A DNA stretch of 64,000 nt from Ignavibacteriota bacterium (GTDB taxonomy: Bacteria > Bacteroidota > Ignavibacteria > Ignavibacteriales > Ignavibacteriaceae): assembly GCA_013285405.1 (NCBI GenBank), contig CP053446.1:2837001-2901000 (forward strand), written 5' to 3'. The notes beneath the pieces were generated by a model. It was not told the DNA's origin. It ran no database searches and saw only the letters and a program-made list of their open reading frames with translations. This document shows, one piece after another, positions 45,051 through 53,729 of the stretch. The position numbers were made by a program, and so were the translations under genes. Positions within the stretch are counted from its first letter, which is position 1, and each line of letters begins with the position of its first letter.

Positions 45051-46886
45051 TTATTTTTTGGAAAGATTCAGGAGTGTAAAATTGCCATCATAATCAGTTA
45101 CAAGACAATTGCCATTTAATTCGTCTATTGAAATAACAGGAGCGTAGGATGCACGAAAAAATTTCTCAACTTTTTGTTTCGGAATTACTTTATAAACCCA
45201 GCCATTACTTAATCCGACAAATAATTTAGTCCCAATATTTACTACATCGTTGATTGTTTCATCTTTAAGCTCAAACGGCAGTTCAAATTCTGATGCTACT
45301 TTTCTAAGAGTTGTTGAGACAACAACGACAGAATTTTTTGTTGTTGGTAGTATCAGATTATTCAGGTTATCCAATCTTATCAGACCATTTGCATTTAAGT
45401 TTTTTATATTCCACTTAACGGTGCCGAGAAGTACATCAATACAAAACAAATTGCCTGCTTCATCAACAAGCAGTAAATCTTTATTAATTATTATAAGATT
45501 ATTTTTGTTTAACCGAAACGATGATTGATTTTTAATTGTCCATCCACCGGTTGCTGCATCAATTTGCCAGATTAACATTCCGTTAGCGGCGCTCCGGCAA
45601 TAAAGAGTGCCACGATCATCATAAAAATAAATTTTACTATCCGAAGAAATAATATCAGAGCAAACTTTTAATTCTGAATTCACATCAGAGATTTGATCTG
45701 TCCATATAGGATCAAGTGTATTCAGCTCGTAACAATAGAGATTACCATATTCGGTCCCTGCGATAACACTTTTCAGGATTGTCCCATAATCATCAACATC
45801 AGAGACAGAAATTCCTGAGGTAATTCTTTCACCAATCCCTATTATTTGTTGAGATGTTCCCGTCTTTGAATTCAGAGTATGGATTTCGCCATCATCGGAA
45901 ACGATCACAAGCAAATCGTTTTCAATTAAGGGAGGAATGCTGATTTTTTTATTCGTCTCGATATGCCATATTTCCTTGCCCGAAGCATTGACACAATTAA
46001 TTAATCCATTTCCGAATACACTGTAAATATTTTCTTCATCACTTACAGATGAAGTGATTTTAACATGGTTAAAACTTACTGACCAGATTTTCGTCCCTGC
46101 AGATATAAATGAAGTCTGCTTGTTTTTAGGAAGTTCACTCAATTTGGCAAAAGTAGTTTTTATGATTTCCGGTTTTATTTTCTTCTTAATTTCCTCGCCA
46201 AGAATTTTTTTTATGAAGACTGAATCATTCTTTGTTGAAACTAATAAATATCCCCATCCATCTTTTCTGTTTAAATAAAATCCTTCAAAAATTGATTTAC
46301 CTGAATTTGTATTATCCATTTTACCAACAAAGGAAAAATATTTTTTACCAAAAACCACTTCCGAAAACTGATCGCTGTTTTCGGTGTTGTTCAATGGATA
46401 AAATGAAAATGTAAACAATCTGGTAATTTGAGATGATGTAATTTTATTTTCGAGCCGGTGTAAAGTTTCACTATCAATATATTTTCTGGAAGGAAGTATT
46501 GACTGAAATGTATTTATCCCAACAAAGGAAAAGTTCTCTGCGTTGATAAATTGTTTATCATCTCCCCATAGTAAAGAAATTTCCGACCCTTTTCCTTCAC
46601 TGAACAGATAATCTTTTTCACCTCCGACAACAAAATATGGAACGGTCAATTGATTAAGTATTTCCTGAGCCCAGATGAATTCATCAAATTTCCCATTAGC
46701 GGTAATGTTACCAATTACAACAAGACCGGATATATTCTGTCTTTTATTAATATCCTCAACAACTTCATTCAAATTCACAGCGTTTTGTTTTAGACCAATC
46801 TCAGGATTAGTGATAACAACAATATTATCACTCTGCGGAAAAGTCTGTTGCAAACACAATAGCATTATGAGAAAAAGAAGTTTCAT
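45051..46886 (-). CDS. Secreted beta-propeller protein with degenerate phosphoesterase N-terminus
   Basis: 611 residues from ATG at 46886, which gives a clean signal peptide (MKLLFLIMLLCLQQTFPQ); longer in-frame starts exist up to 46970. Residues about 20-260 have the strand order of calcineurin-like phosphoesterases, but the metal motifs are eroded (ITNPEIG for D-x-H, VIGNITANG for GDxxD, VGGEKDYL for GNHE). After that come repeated PQQ/WD-type blades (INCVNASGKEIWHIE, LYCRSAANGMLIWQID, LFCIDVLLGTVKWNIK). It probably binds rather than catalyses. It is upstream of the HAD phosphatase and divergent from the Bat operon. Confidence 0.75.
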   Translation of the reverse strand: MKLLFLIMLLCLQQTFPQSDNIVVITNPEIGLKQNAVNLNEVVEDINKRQNISGLVVIGNITANGKFDEFIWAQEILNQLTVPYFVVGGEKDYLFSEGKGSEISLLWGDDKQFINAENFSFVGINTFQSILPSRKYIDSETLHRLENKITSSQITRLFTFSFYPLNNTENSDQFSEVVFGKKYFSFVGKMDNTNSGKSIFEGFYLNRKDGWGYLLVSTKNDSVFIKKILGEEIKKKIKPEIIKTTFAKLSELPKNKQTSFISAGTKIWSVSFNHVKITSSVSDEENIYSVFGNGLINCVNASGKEIWHIETNKKISIPPLIENDLLVIVSDDGEIHTLNSKTGTSQQIIGIGERITSGISVSDVDDYGTILKSVIAGTEYGNLYCYELNTLDPIWTDQISDVNSELKVCSDIISSDSKIYFYDDRGTLYCRSAANGMLIWQIDAATGGWTIKNQSSFRLNKNNLIIINKDLLLVDEAGNLFCIDVLLGTVKWNIKNLNANGLIRLDNLNNLILPTTKNSVVVVSTTLRKVASEFELPFELKDETINDVVNIGTKLFVGLSNGWVYKVIPKQKVEKFFRASYAPVISIDELNGNCLVTDYDGNFTLLNLSKK

Positions 46887-47094
46887 AGATGCAAATTTAG
46901 TCATATTCGAAATTAGAGACGCTTTTAAAAATGGTGATTGCATATTGATCTTCCGGGAGAAGCAGGTCATTAATTATTGGTCATATTCAATTTTCTTGAT
47001 TAAAAAACGCAACATATATAAGTTTGCAGCCGTCTAATCTTATTTTATATTCCAAAAATTTATTAAAGTTTTTAACTATTAAAAGAGGTTTACA

Positions 47095-48078
47095 GTGGAT
47101 ATTGCACAGTTAAACGAAAAAATAAAACAGGAAAGTGCTTTTATTGATTTGCTTTTTTCTGAAATCGGGAAAGTAATCGTTGGTCAAAAGGAGATGGTGG
47201 AACGACTTGTTGTGGGATTATTAGGCAATGGACACATTCTGCTCGAAGGTGTTCCCGGACTTGCAAAAACTCTTGCAATCAAAACACTTGCAGCAGCGAT
47301 GAAAGCAAAATTTCAGAGAATCCAATTCACTCCTGACCTGCTGCCAGCAGACTTGATAGGTACACAAATTTATAATCAGCGTGATGGAAATTTCTTCATA
47401 CGCAAAGGACCTGTTTTCTCAAATTTTATTCTTGCTGATGAAATAAACCGTGCGCCCGCTAAAGTTCAGAGTGCGCTTCTTGAAGCGATGCAGGAAAGAC
47501 AGGTAACAATTGGTGAGCAGACTTTTAAACTTGATGAACCATTTCTTGTACTTGCAACTCAAAATCCAATTGAACAAGAAGGAACATATCCGCTGCCTGA
47601 AGCACAGATTGACAGGTTTATGCTGAAAGTGAAAATCACTTATCCAAACAGAAAAGATGAACTTGAAATAATGAGACACAATATTAATGAAACAATTGGA
47701 ACACCGAATCCTGTTGTTTCACCATCTGATATTATTAAAGGCAGACAGCTTATCCACGAAGTTTATATTGATGAAAAAATTGAGAAATATATTCTTGATA
47801 TTGTTTTTGCAACTCGCAAACCAAAAGAATTTGGTCTTGATAAGTTAACTGATTTAATTAGTTATGGTGCTTCACCAAGAGCGTCAATAAATCTTGCGCT
47901 TGGTGCTAAAGCGATGGCATTTATTAAACGAAGAGGTTATGTAATTCCTGAAGATGTCAGAGCTATTTGTTATGATGTAATGAGACACAGAGTTGCTGTT
48001 ACTTATGAAGCTGAAGCAGAAGAAATCACTTCTGAAAAAATTATAAGTGAGATTTTAAATAAAGTTGAAGTACCGTAA
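47095..48078 (+). CDS. MoxR-family AAA+ ATPase
   Basis: 327 residues from a GTG start with AGAGG upstream. Walker A is GVPGLAKT (53-60), Walker B is ILADEINRAPAKVQSALLEAMQE, and sensor text is LATQNPIEQEGTYPLPEAQIDRF. MoxR ATPases work with VWA proteins as chaperones that insert metals or assemble complexes. It is the first gene of the Bat operon and precedes DUF58 and two VWA genes, the standard order. The ~140 bp before DUF58 is a tandem word repeat. Confidence 0.93.
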   Translation: MDIAQLNEKIKQESAFIDLLFSEIGKVIVGQKEMVERLVVGLLGNGHILLEGVPGLAKTLAIKTLAAAMKAKFQRIQFTPDLLPADLIGTQIYNQRDGNFFIRKGPVFSNFILADEINRAPAKVQSALLEAMQERQVTIGEQTFKLDEPFLVLATQNPIEQEGTYPLPEAQIDRFMLKVKITYPNRKDELEIMRHNINETIGTPNPVVSPSDIIKGRQLIHEVYIDEKIEKYILDIVFATRKPKEFGLDKLTDLISYGASPRASINLALGAKAMAFIKRRGYVIPEDVRAICYDVMRHRVAVTYEAEAEEITSEKIISEILNKVEVP

Positions 48079-48096
48079 GAATGGAAAATGTATGAA

Positions 48097-48168
48097 GGAA
48101 AATGTAAAATGGAAAATGGAAGATGTATGATGGGAAATGTAAAATGGAAAATGGAAGATGAGCGATGG
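48097..48168 (+). repeat. Two tandem ~36-bp low-complexity repeats between moxR and DUF58
   Basis: The unit GGAAAATGTAAAATGGAAAA plus TGGAAGATG follows moxR twice with a period of 36 bases, differing at a few positions. The surrounding 48079-48180 is all built from ATGGAAAATG-like words. It resembles one arm of the word repeats that flank the S23 genes elsewhere in the window; no coding sequence is seen in it. Confidence 0.7.
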
Positions 48169-48214
48169 AAATATTTCATATTTAGTATTAGTGAGATAAA
48201 CGAAATGAGATCAA

Positions 48215-49090
48215 ATGCTAACTAAAGAAATATTAAAACAAGTTAGACAAATTGAAATCCGGACTAAAGGACTTGTCAATCAGGTCTTTTCCGGCGAATA
48301 TCATTCTGTGTTTAAAGGAAGAGGAATGGAATTCTCTGAAGTTCGTGAATATCAGTTTGGAGATGACATACGAAATATTGATTGGAATGTTACAGCAAGG
48401 TTTGGTCATCCATTCGTGAAAATATTTGAGGAAGAAAGAGAACTAACTGTAATTTTATTGGTTGATCTCAGCGGTTCACAGATGTTTGGTTCACTTTCAA
48501 AAACAAAGCAACGTGTTGCAGCGGAACTTAGTGCAATTCTTGCTTTCTCAGCTTTGAAAAATAATGATAAAGTAGGATTGATTCTTTTCACAGATAAAGT
48601 TGAAAAATTCGTTCCTCCGAGAAAAGGTAACTCTCACGTACTAAGAATAGTTCGTGATGTTCTTTCATTCGAACCTGAAGGGAAAAAAACGAGCCTGCGT
48701 TCTGCACTTGAATTTATGAATGGAGCGATTAAAAAGAGATCGATCGTTTTTCTGCTGTCAGATTTTATGGATGATGGATATGAAAAAATCCTCCGTGTTG
48801 TTGGGAAAAAACATGATTTGATTGGAATAGTTTTAGATGACAGACGAGAATCTGAAATGCCTGAAATTGGATTGATAAAATTAACGGATGCAGAAACAAA
48901 TGAAGAACGCTGGATTGATACCAGCAGTGCTCGCGTTCAAAAAGCTTTAACCAGAAGAAGAGACGAGATACAATCAAAACGAAGATCATTATTTATTGCG
49001 AGCAGGTTAGATAGTGTTTATGTTCAGGCTGGTGAGAATTACATTGTTCCACTGATAAATTTTTTCAGAATGCGCGAGAGAAGATGGTAA
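48215..49090 (+). CDS. DUF58 protein (VWA-like) of the Bat operon
   Basis: 291 residues. The DUF58 signature G-x-x-x-EFSEVREYQFGDDIRNIDW occupies about residues 36-57. A VWA-like MIDAS (LLVDLSGSQMFGS) starts near residue 82. It is cytoplasmic, with no membrane segment. It works with MoxR; the gene lies after moxR and overlaps the next gene by 7 bases. Confidence 0.92.
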   Translation: MLTKEILKQVRQIEIRTKGLVNQVFSGEYHSVFKGRGMEFSEVREYQFGDDIRNIDWNVTARFGHPFVKIFEEERELTVILLVDLSGSQMFGSLSKTKQRVAAELSAILAFSALKNNDKVGLILFTDKVEKFVPPRKGNSHVLRIVRDVLSFEPEGKKTSLRSALEFMNGAIKKRSIVFLLSDFMDDGYEKILRVVGKKHDLIGIVLDDRRESEMPEIGLIKLTDAETNEERWIDTSSARVQKALTRRRDEIQSKRRSLFIASRLDSVYVQAGENYIVPLINFFRMRERRW

Positions 49091-50034
49091 AAGTTCTGTT
49101 GAAATTATTTATTCTTTCATTTTTCCTCGCTGTAAAGATATTTTGTCAATCAATTTCCGTTCTCGCTTCGGTTGATTCCAGTGATTACCTTGTTGGAGAT
49201 TATATCAATTATACTCTGGAAATAAGAGCGGATAAAGGTATTGAAATAATCAATCCATTTTTCAGAGATTCACTCAAGCACGTTGAGATTATAGAAGAAA
49301 TTCCTTCGGAAAAAAAAGAAGTTGATAAAATTAACTCATCAACTTTTGGCTACGTTATTTCATTTTACGATTCTGCTGTTGTGACCATTCCACCTATTGC
49401 AGTTCAATACAAAATTAAAGGAAGTAATGATGTTAAATCTGTGTTGTCAAATCCTGTAATATTTACTGTTCGTACGCTTCCAGTTGATAAGCAGGCAGAA
49501 ATTAAAGATGTTAAAGAACCATTAACAATACCGCTTGATTGGAAAATTTTATTACTGATTATTTTAATTGTAATAATTGTATCAGCTCTTGCTTTCTATT
49601 TTTACAGAAAATACAAAAAGAAAAAAACTGAACAGCCTGTAATTAAAAAGATAATAAGAATTCCAGCGCATGTCAGGGCACTGACAGCATTGGATAATCT
49701 TGAAAGAGAGCAATTATGGCAGAAAGGACGAGTAAAGGAATATCATTCAAATATCACCGGGATAGTTCGAGGATATTTTGAAGAACGTTATAAACTTCCC
49801 GCAATGGAATTAACAACTTCTGAGCAGATGCAAAAACTAAAAATGGTACATTCGGCAGAAAATATTCTCGTAATCACAAACGAGTTTTTAAATAATGCTG
49901 ACCTTGTAAAGTTCGCAAAATTCCAGCCGCTGCCTTCGGTTAATGAAACGATGATGAAACAAGCGAAGGAGATTATTACTCAGACAATTCCAAAAGAAAC
50001 TGTAGTGGTAGAGGAAGAGATAAAAAATGTTTAA
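49084..50034 (+). CDS. Membrane protein, DUF4381/BatD-like
   Basis: 316 residues: signal peptide (to ~20), a periplasmic Ig-like part (~25-140), one membrane helix (~152-175) and a cytoplasmic end. ALDNLEREQLWQKGRVKEYHSNITGIVRGYFEERYKLPAMELTT and ADLVKFAKFQPLPSV are typical of DUF4381. It overlaps the DUF58 gene by 7 bases and batA by 8 bases, which fits its place in the MoxR/Bat membrane complex. It is shorter than the later BatD and shares its general layout. Confidence 0.82.
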   Translation: MVKVLLKLFILSFFLAVKIFCQSISVLASVDSSDYLVGDYINYTLEIRADKGIEIINPFFRDSLKHVEIIEEIPSEKKEVDKINSSTFGYVISFYDSAVVTIPPIAVQYKIKGSNDVKSVLSNPVIFTVRTLPVDKQAEIKDVKEPLTIPLDWKILLLIILIVIIVSALAFYFYRKYKKKKTEQPVIKKIIRIPAHVRALTALDNLEREQLWQKGRVKEYHSNITGIVRGYFEERYKLPAMELTTSEQMQKLKMVHSAENILVITNEFLNNADLVKFAKFQPLPSVNETMMKQAKEIITQTIPKETVVVEEEIKNV

Positions 50035-51022
50035 CGGAATTACTTTTGCTTATCCATGGGTTCTTTACTTTCTTTTAATCATACCGTTTGTGATTGTGTG
50101 GTATTGGTTGAGAGGAATGAAAGTACAATCATCTGTCAAATACTCATCACTAAAAATATTTAAAGATGTTCCTTTTACAATTCGGGAAAAATTAAGACAT
50201 ATTCCTTTTGCTTTAAGACTAATTGCAATAGGTTTATTAATAGTTGCACTTGCCCGTCCACAAAGTTTTTCTTCAGGTGAAAATGTAACTACTGAAGGAA
50301 TTGACATTGCAATGGTTCTGGATATTTCAGGAAGTATGCTTGCCGAGGATTTCAAACCAAACCGTTTGGAAGCTGCAAAGGACGTAATTGATAACTTTAT
50401 TCAGGGAAGAACTTCGGACAGAATTGGTTTGGTGATTTTTTCAAGAGAAGCATTCACACAATGTCCGTTGACAATTGATTATAGCGTTTTGAGAAATCTG
50501 CTCCACGATATACGAACCGGAATGATTGAAGACGGAACTGCAATTGGTAATGGAATTGCTAACGGAGTAAATAGGTTAAAGGAAAGTAATGCCAAAAGCA
50601 GAATTATAATTTTGCTGACAGATGGAGTTAATAATGCTGGTGAAGTTGATCCGCGAAGTGCTGCAGAAATCGCCAAAGCATTTGGAATCAGAATTTATAC
50701 TATTGGTGTTGGAACAAGAGGTGAGGCTCCATATCCGGTTCAAACTCCTTTTGGTACGAGGTATCAAATGGTGCCCGTTGAAATTGATGAAACCCTTTTG
50801 AAAGAGATAGCCGGCATCACGGGTGGTGAATACTTCCGGGCAACAAATAATCGTGCGCTCGAAGAGATTTATGAAAAAATAGATAAGATGGAAAAAACTA
50901 AAATCGAAATTACTTCTTACAAAAATGCAAGTGAAAAATATCATAGCTGGCTTTGGGGAGGATTATTGCTTCTTCTGGTTGAGCTTGGATTGTCGAGAAC
51001 AATCTTACGCAAATTACCGTGA
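50027..51022 (+). CDS. batA: BatA, VWA-domain inner-membrane protein
   Basis: 331 residues. Membrane helices at about 8-28, 60-77 and 306-325 flank a cytoplasmic-loop-free, probably periplasmic VWA domain with an intact MIDAS (VLDISGSMLAEDFKPNRLEAAK from residue 98). BatA and BatB form the aerotolerance complex first described in Bacteroides; their biochemical function is not settled. The usual batA-batB junction is broken here by an S23 gene and its flanking repeats. Confidence 0.9.
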   Translation: MFNGITFAYPWVLYFLLIIPFVIVWYWLRGMKVQSSVKYSSLKIFKDVPFTIREKLRHIPFALRLIAIGLLIVALARPQSFSSGENVTTEGIDIAMVLDISGSMLAEDFKPNRLEAAKDVIDNFIQGRTSDRIGLVIFSREAFTQCPLTIDYSVLRNLLHDIRTGMIEDGTAIGNGIANGVNRLKESNAKSRIIILLTDGVNNAGEVDPRSAAEIAKAFGIRIYTIGVGTRGEAPYPVQTPFGTRYQMVPVEIDETLLKEIAGITGGEYFRATNNRALEEIYEKIDKMEKTKIEITSYKNASEKYHSWLWGGLLLLLVELGLSRTILRKLP

Positions 51023-51037
51023 GAAGAGCGTTCTTAC

Positions 51038-51070
51038 GCATGCATGATTGCATGGCTGTATGAATGTATG
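51038..51070 (+). repeat. Left arm of inverted word repeat around the first S23 gene
   Basis: Built of GCATG/TGTATG words (GCATGCATGATTGCATGGCTG). Its start matches the reverse complement of the far end of the right arm: TGCATGATTGCATGGCTG against TGCATGAATGCATGGTTG, 16 of 18. It begins 15 bp after the batA stop. Confidence 0.75.
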
Positions 51071-51108
51071 ATAGATTAGAGAAAAGAAATCTAATTAAAA
51101 ACTATAAA

Positions 51109-51561
51109 ATGGATGAAGAACTTTTAAATAGAAATAAAAATATAAATAGAGGCTTTCGAAAACTTGAGGTTTGGAAAGAAGCAGTGGAATTATATGTTTT
51201 TGTTACAAAAAAAATCAGATCTCTTGATGCTGTTCCATACAAAGTAAAGGCACAAATTGAAGATTCGATATTCTCTGTACATTCCAATATTGCAGAAGGA
51301 TATAGTAGAAGGTCTTTGAAAGAAAACATTCAGTTTATAAATGTATCTCTTTCTTCACTTGCAGAAAATTATTCACAAATTATTGCATTACATTCAGCAG
51401 GAGATATTGAAAAAGAATGGTTTGATGCATATGATAAAAAGCATTATTCATTGGAGAATAAATTGATTCAATTTAACAAAACAATGATCGAAAAATTAGA
51501 TAAGAACAATTGGAAGAACGATTACATAATCAGAGAATTAATTGAAAAATATGAATCATAG
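51109..51561 (+). CDS. Four-helix bundle protein (S23/IVP family)
   Basis: 150 residues from ATG at 51109. A longer in-frame start at 51064 would begin inside the repeat arm and is less likely. GFRKLEVWKEAVELYVFVTKKIR and SIFSVHSNIAEGYSRRSLKENIQFINVSLSSLAE are the family signature, a helical bundle first known from intervening sequences of 23S rRNA. Such free-standing genes are common in Bacteroidota, and their role is unknown. It breaks the Bat operon between batA and batB and is enclosed by inverted word repeats at 51038-51070 and 51571-51647. Confidence 0.9.
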   Translation: MDEELLNRNKNINRGFRKLEVWKEAVELYVFVTKKIRSLDAVPYKVKAQIEDSIFSVHSNIAEGYSRRSLKENIQFINVSLSSLAENYSQIIALHSAGDIEKEWFDAYDKKHYSLENKLIQFNKTMIEKLDKNNWKNDYIIRELIEKYES

Positions 51562-51570
51562 TCATTTAAT

Positions 51571-51647
51571 CATGCATCCATACAACCATGCAACCATGCA
51601 ACCACGCAACCATGCAACCATGCAACCATGCATTCATGCACTCATAC
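51571..51647 (-). repeat. Right arm of inverted word repeat around the first S23 gene
   Basis: About 77 bases of the words ACCATGCA and CATGCATTCATGCAC, with five or more copies of CAACCATG. Reverse-complementary in style to the left arm, so the S23 gene lies between inverted arms. Begins 9 bp after the S23 stop and ends about 68 bp before batB. Confidence 0.8.
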
Positions 51648-51715
51648 TTTGGTTAATACGAAAATAATTTTAATAGTGATAAACTGAATTAAATGAAAAA
51701 TTAAAATGACGATTT

Positions 51716-52756
51716 ATGTTTCGATTTGCAAATCCTGAATATTTAAATTTACTTTACCTTCTTCCGATTCTGATCGCAGTTTTCTGGTATCTCGGAAGAA
51801 GAAGAACAAAACTTCTGCAGAATTTTGCTGATAAAGAATTACACAAAACTTTACTTCCTACAGATAGTAATTTAAAACATTGGACGAAATTTGTTCTGAT
51901 TCTTCTCGCATTGGCTTGCCTGATATTTGCAGCGGCTAATCCTCAGGTAGGAACAAAAATGCAGGAGGTGAAACAAACCGGTATTGATGTTTTTATTTTA
52001 CTTGATGTTTCAAATAGTATGATGGCTGAGGATATAAAACCAAACAGACTTGAAAAAGCAAAGTATCAAATTTCAAATCTGATAAATAAACTTCGCGGTG
52101 ATAGAATTGGATTAATAATTTTTGCGGGTCAGGCTTATGTTCAGATTCCATTAACAACTGATTACTCTGCTGCGAATCTTTTTCTTTCAGCGGTTGATGT
52201 GAATTCTGTCCCTTCTCAGGGAACAGCTATCGCATCAGCGATTAATCTTGCAACAGCATCTTTCGATACTCTAAGCACACAAAAAGTTATAATTGCTATT
52301 ACCGATGGTGAAGATCACGAAGGTGATGTTGAAAAAGCTGTTGAGAATGCAGTTGATCGAGATATTAAAATTTATACTATCGGACTCGGATCGCAGGATG
52401 GAGTTCCTATTCCAGTTTACAATAACAGAAATCAGTTAGTCGGATTTAAGAAAGATGGCAATGGCAATACAGTACTTACCAGACTTGATGAAGCAATTTT
52501 GAAAAAAATTGCCAACGATGGAAAAGGCAAATATTATCGCGGGAATAATTATGAAGACTATCTTGATAAAATTTACACTGAACTTTCTGAACTTGAACAA
52601 ACAGAGTTTGGGGTAAAAAAAGTAACTGATTACGAGGATCGTTTCTATTATTTTATTATTCCGGCTTTGATTCTGTTACTTTTAGAATTATTTGTTTCGG
52701 ATAAGAAGTCACCATTGTACGCAAGAATAAATAAAAAGTTAGGATTGGAACAATGA
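51716..52756 (+). CDS. batB: BatB, VWA-domain inner-membrane protein
   Basis: 346 residues. Helices at about 9-26, 57-74 and 306-325 hold a VWA domain with MIDAS LLDVSNSMMAEDIKPNRLEKAK (residues ~95-116). Close paralogue of BatA in the same operon. The stop overlaps the batC start by 4 bases (ATGA). It sits after the S23 insertion, so in this strain its expression depends on read-through of that insertion or on a new promoter within it. Confidence 0.92.
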   Translation: MFRFANPEYLNLLYLLPILIAVFWYLGRRRTKLLQNFADKELHKTLLPTDSNLKHWTKFVLILLALACLIFAAANPQVGTKMQEVKQTGIDVFILLDVSNSMMAEDIKPNRLEKAKYQISNLINKLRGDRIGLIIFAGQAYVQIPLTTDYSAANLFLSAVDVNSVPSQGTAIASAINLATASFDTLSTQKVIIAITDGEDHEGDVEKAVENAVDRDIKIYTIGLGSQDGVPIPVYNNRNQLVGFKKDGNGNTVLTRLDEAILKKIANDGKGKYYRGNNYEDYLDKIYTELSELEQTEFGVKKVTDYEDRFYYFIIPALILLLLELFVSDKKSPLYARINKKLGLEQ

Positions 52757-53610
52757 AATATGAATTATTAAAATGTCATTACGATTCTGACGAAAGTCAG
52801 AAGAAGCAATCTGATTTATCGGATTTAAAGCTGAGATTGATTCGTCCTTTCATTTCTCGCAATGACAGCATATCATCATTTTTAGTTTTAATTAGTTTTA
52901 TAATTTTATTTAGTGGCATTCAAATTAATGCACAATCAACCAGAGGTTTGGTAAATGATGGAGTTGATTTATACAAAGAAAAAAAATTTGCTGATGCAGA
53001 AGTTAATTTCAAAAAAGGAACTGAGAAATCTCCGGAAAGTTTTGAAGCGAAGTTCAATCTTGGTGATGCTTATTACAAGCAGGAAAGATACGATGATGCG
53101 ATCAAGTCGTTCCAATCTGCGCTTGTGAACACAAAAAATGACAAGCAGCGCGCAAAAATATTTCATAACATTGGTAACTCTTTGCTTAAATCACAAAAAA
53201 TTAAGGAAAGCATCGGGGCTTACAAGGAATCACTGAAACTTAATCCTGATGATCAGGAAACGAAGTATAATCTTTCTTATGCATTGGAAATGTTAAAAAA
53301 CCAGCAAAATCAGCAGCAGAAAAACGATAAGAATCAGGATCAAAACAAAAATCAAAATAAAGATCAGCAGCAAAACCAGGATCAGCAGAAACAAGATCAA
53401 CAGCAGAATAAAGATCAGCAAAACAAAGATCAGCAGCAGCAAAATCAGGATCAGCAACAACAGCAGCAATCGCAGCAGCAGAAAGAACAGGAACTGACAA
53501 AAAAAGAAGCTGAGAAAATTCTTAATGCTTTAAAAGAAAACGAGAAAGATTTGCAGAAACAGTTGAGAAAAGTAAAAGGTCAAAAGGTAAAAACTGAGAA
53601 AGATTGGTGA
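52753..53610 (+). CDS. batC: BatC, TPR protein with REP-derived N-terminus and Gln-rich tail
   Basis: 285 residues. From the ATG that overlaps batB, the first ~40 residues (CHYDSDESQKKQSDLSDLK and following) are encoded by a palindromic REP-like element. A normal hydrophobic signal then follows (ISSFLVLISFIILFSG, cleavage after INAQ). Two to three TPR repeats follow (TRGLVNDGVDLYKEKKFADAEVNF to EETKYNLSYALEML region), then a tail of Gln, Asp, Lys and Asn (QQNKDQQNKDQQQQNQDQQ). It belongs to the Bat complex. The extended positively charged n-region before the signal may affect export. Confidence 0.88.
   Translation: MKYELLKCHYDSDESQKKQSDLSDLKLRLIRPFISRNDSISSFLVLISFIILFSGIQINAQSTRGLVNDGVDLYKEKKFADAEVNFKKGTEKSPESFEAKFNLGDAYYKQERYDDAIKSFQSALVNTKNDKQRAKIFHNIGNSLLKSQKIKESIGAYKESLKLNPDDQETKYNLSYALEMLKNQQNQQQKNDKNQDQNKNQNKDQQQNQDQQKQDQQQNKDQQNKDQQQQNQDQQQQQQSQQQKEQELTKKEAEKILNALKENEKDLQKQLRKVKGQKVKTEKDW
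52774..52867. repeat. REP-like palindromic element inserted in batC coding sequence
   Basis: Ends are TGTCATT (52774-52780) and AATGACA (52861-52867), with ACGA and TCGC continuing inward. Inside is a perfect hairpin, TTCTGAC-GAAA-GTCAGAA (52784-52801), followed by AGAAGCAATCTG. The layout matches the dispersed TGTCATTGCGA palindromes seen in many Bacteroidota and relatives. It keeps the batC frame open. Confidence 0.78.
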
Positions 53611-53616
53611 TTTAGT

Positions 53617-53706
53617 GAAGCACCAGTTGACAAATCCCAAATTACAAAAAATTAAGAACCAATTATCAAATTGTATTTGATTTTTGTTGATTGAAATTTA
53701 GGATTT
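53617..53706. repeat. Small inverted word-repeat element between batC and batD
   Basis: Left part GAAGCACCAGTTGACAAATC, then CCAAATTACAAA; right part TTTGATTTTTGTTGATTGAA then ATTTAGGATTT. AAATCCCAAATTACAA pairs with the reverse complement of the right end, AAATCCTAAATTTCAA, at 14 of 16. The start GAAGCACCA...ACAAATC recurs at 59343, so this is a dispersed family. No gene inside. Confidence 0.65.
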
Positions 53707-53729
53707 ATTACTTCAGAGTCAAATAATCT

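Noticed and set aside
53240..53500. Ala/Asp-rich minus-strand frame opposite the batC tail
   Set aside because: Direct complement of the CAG/GAT-rich Gln/Asp repeat; a composition artefact.
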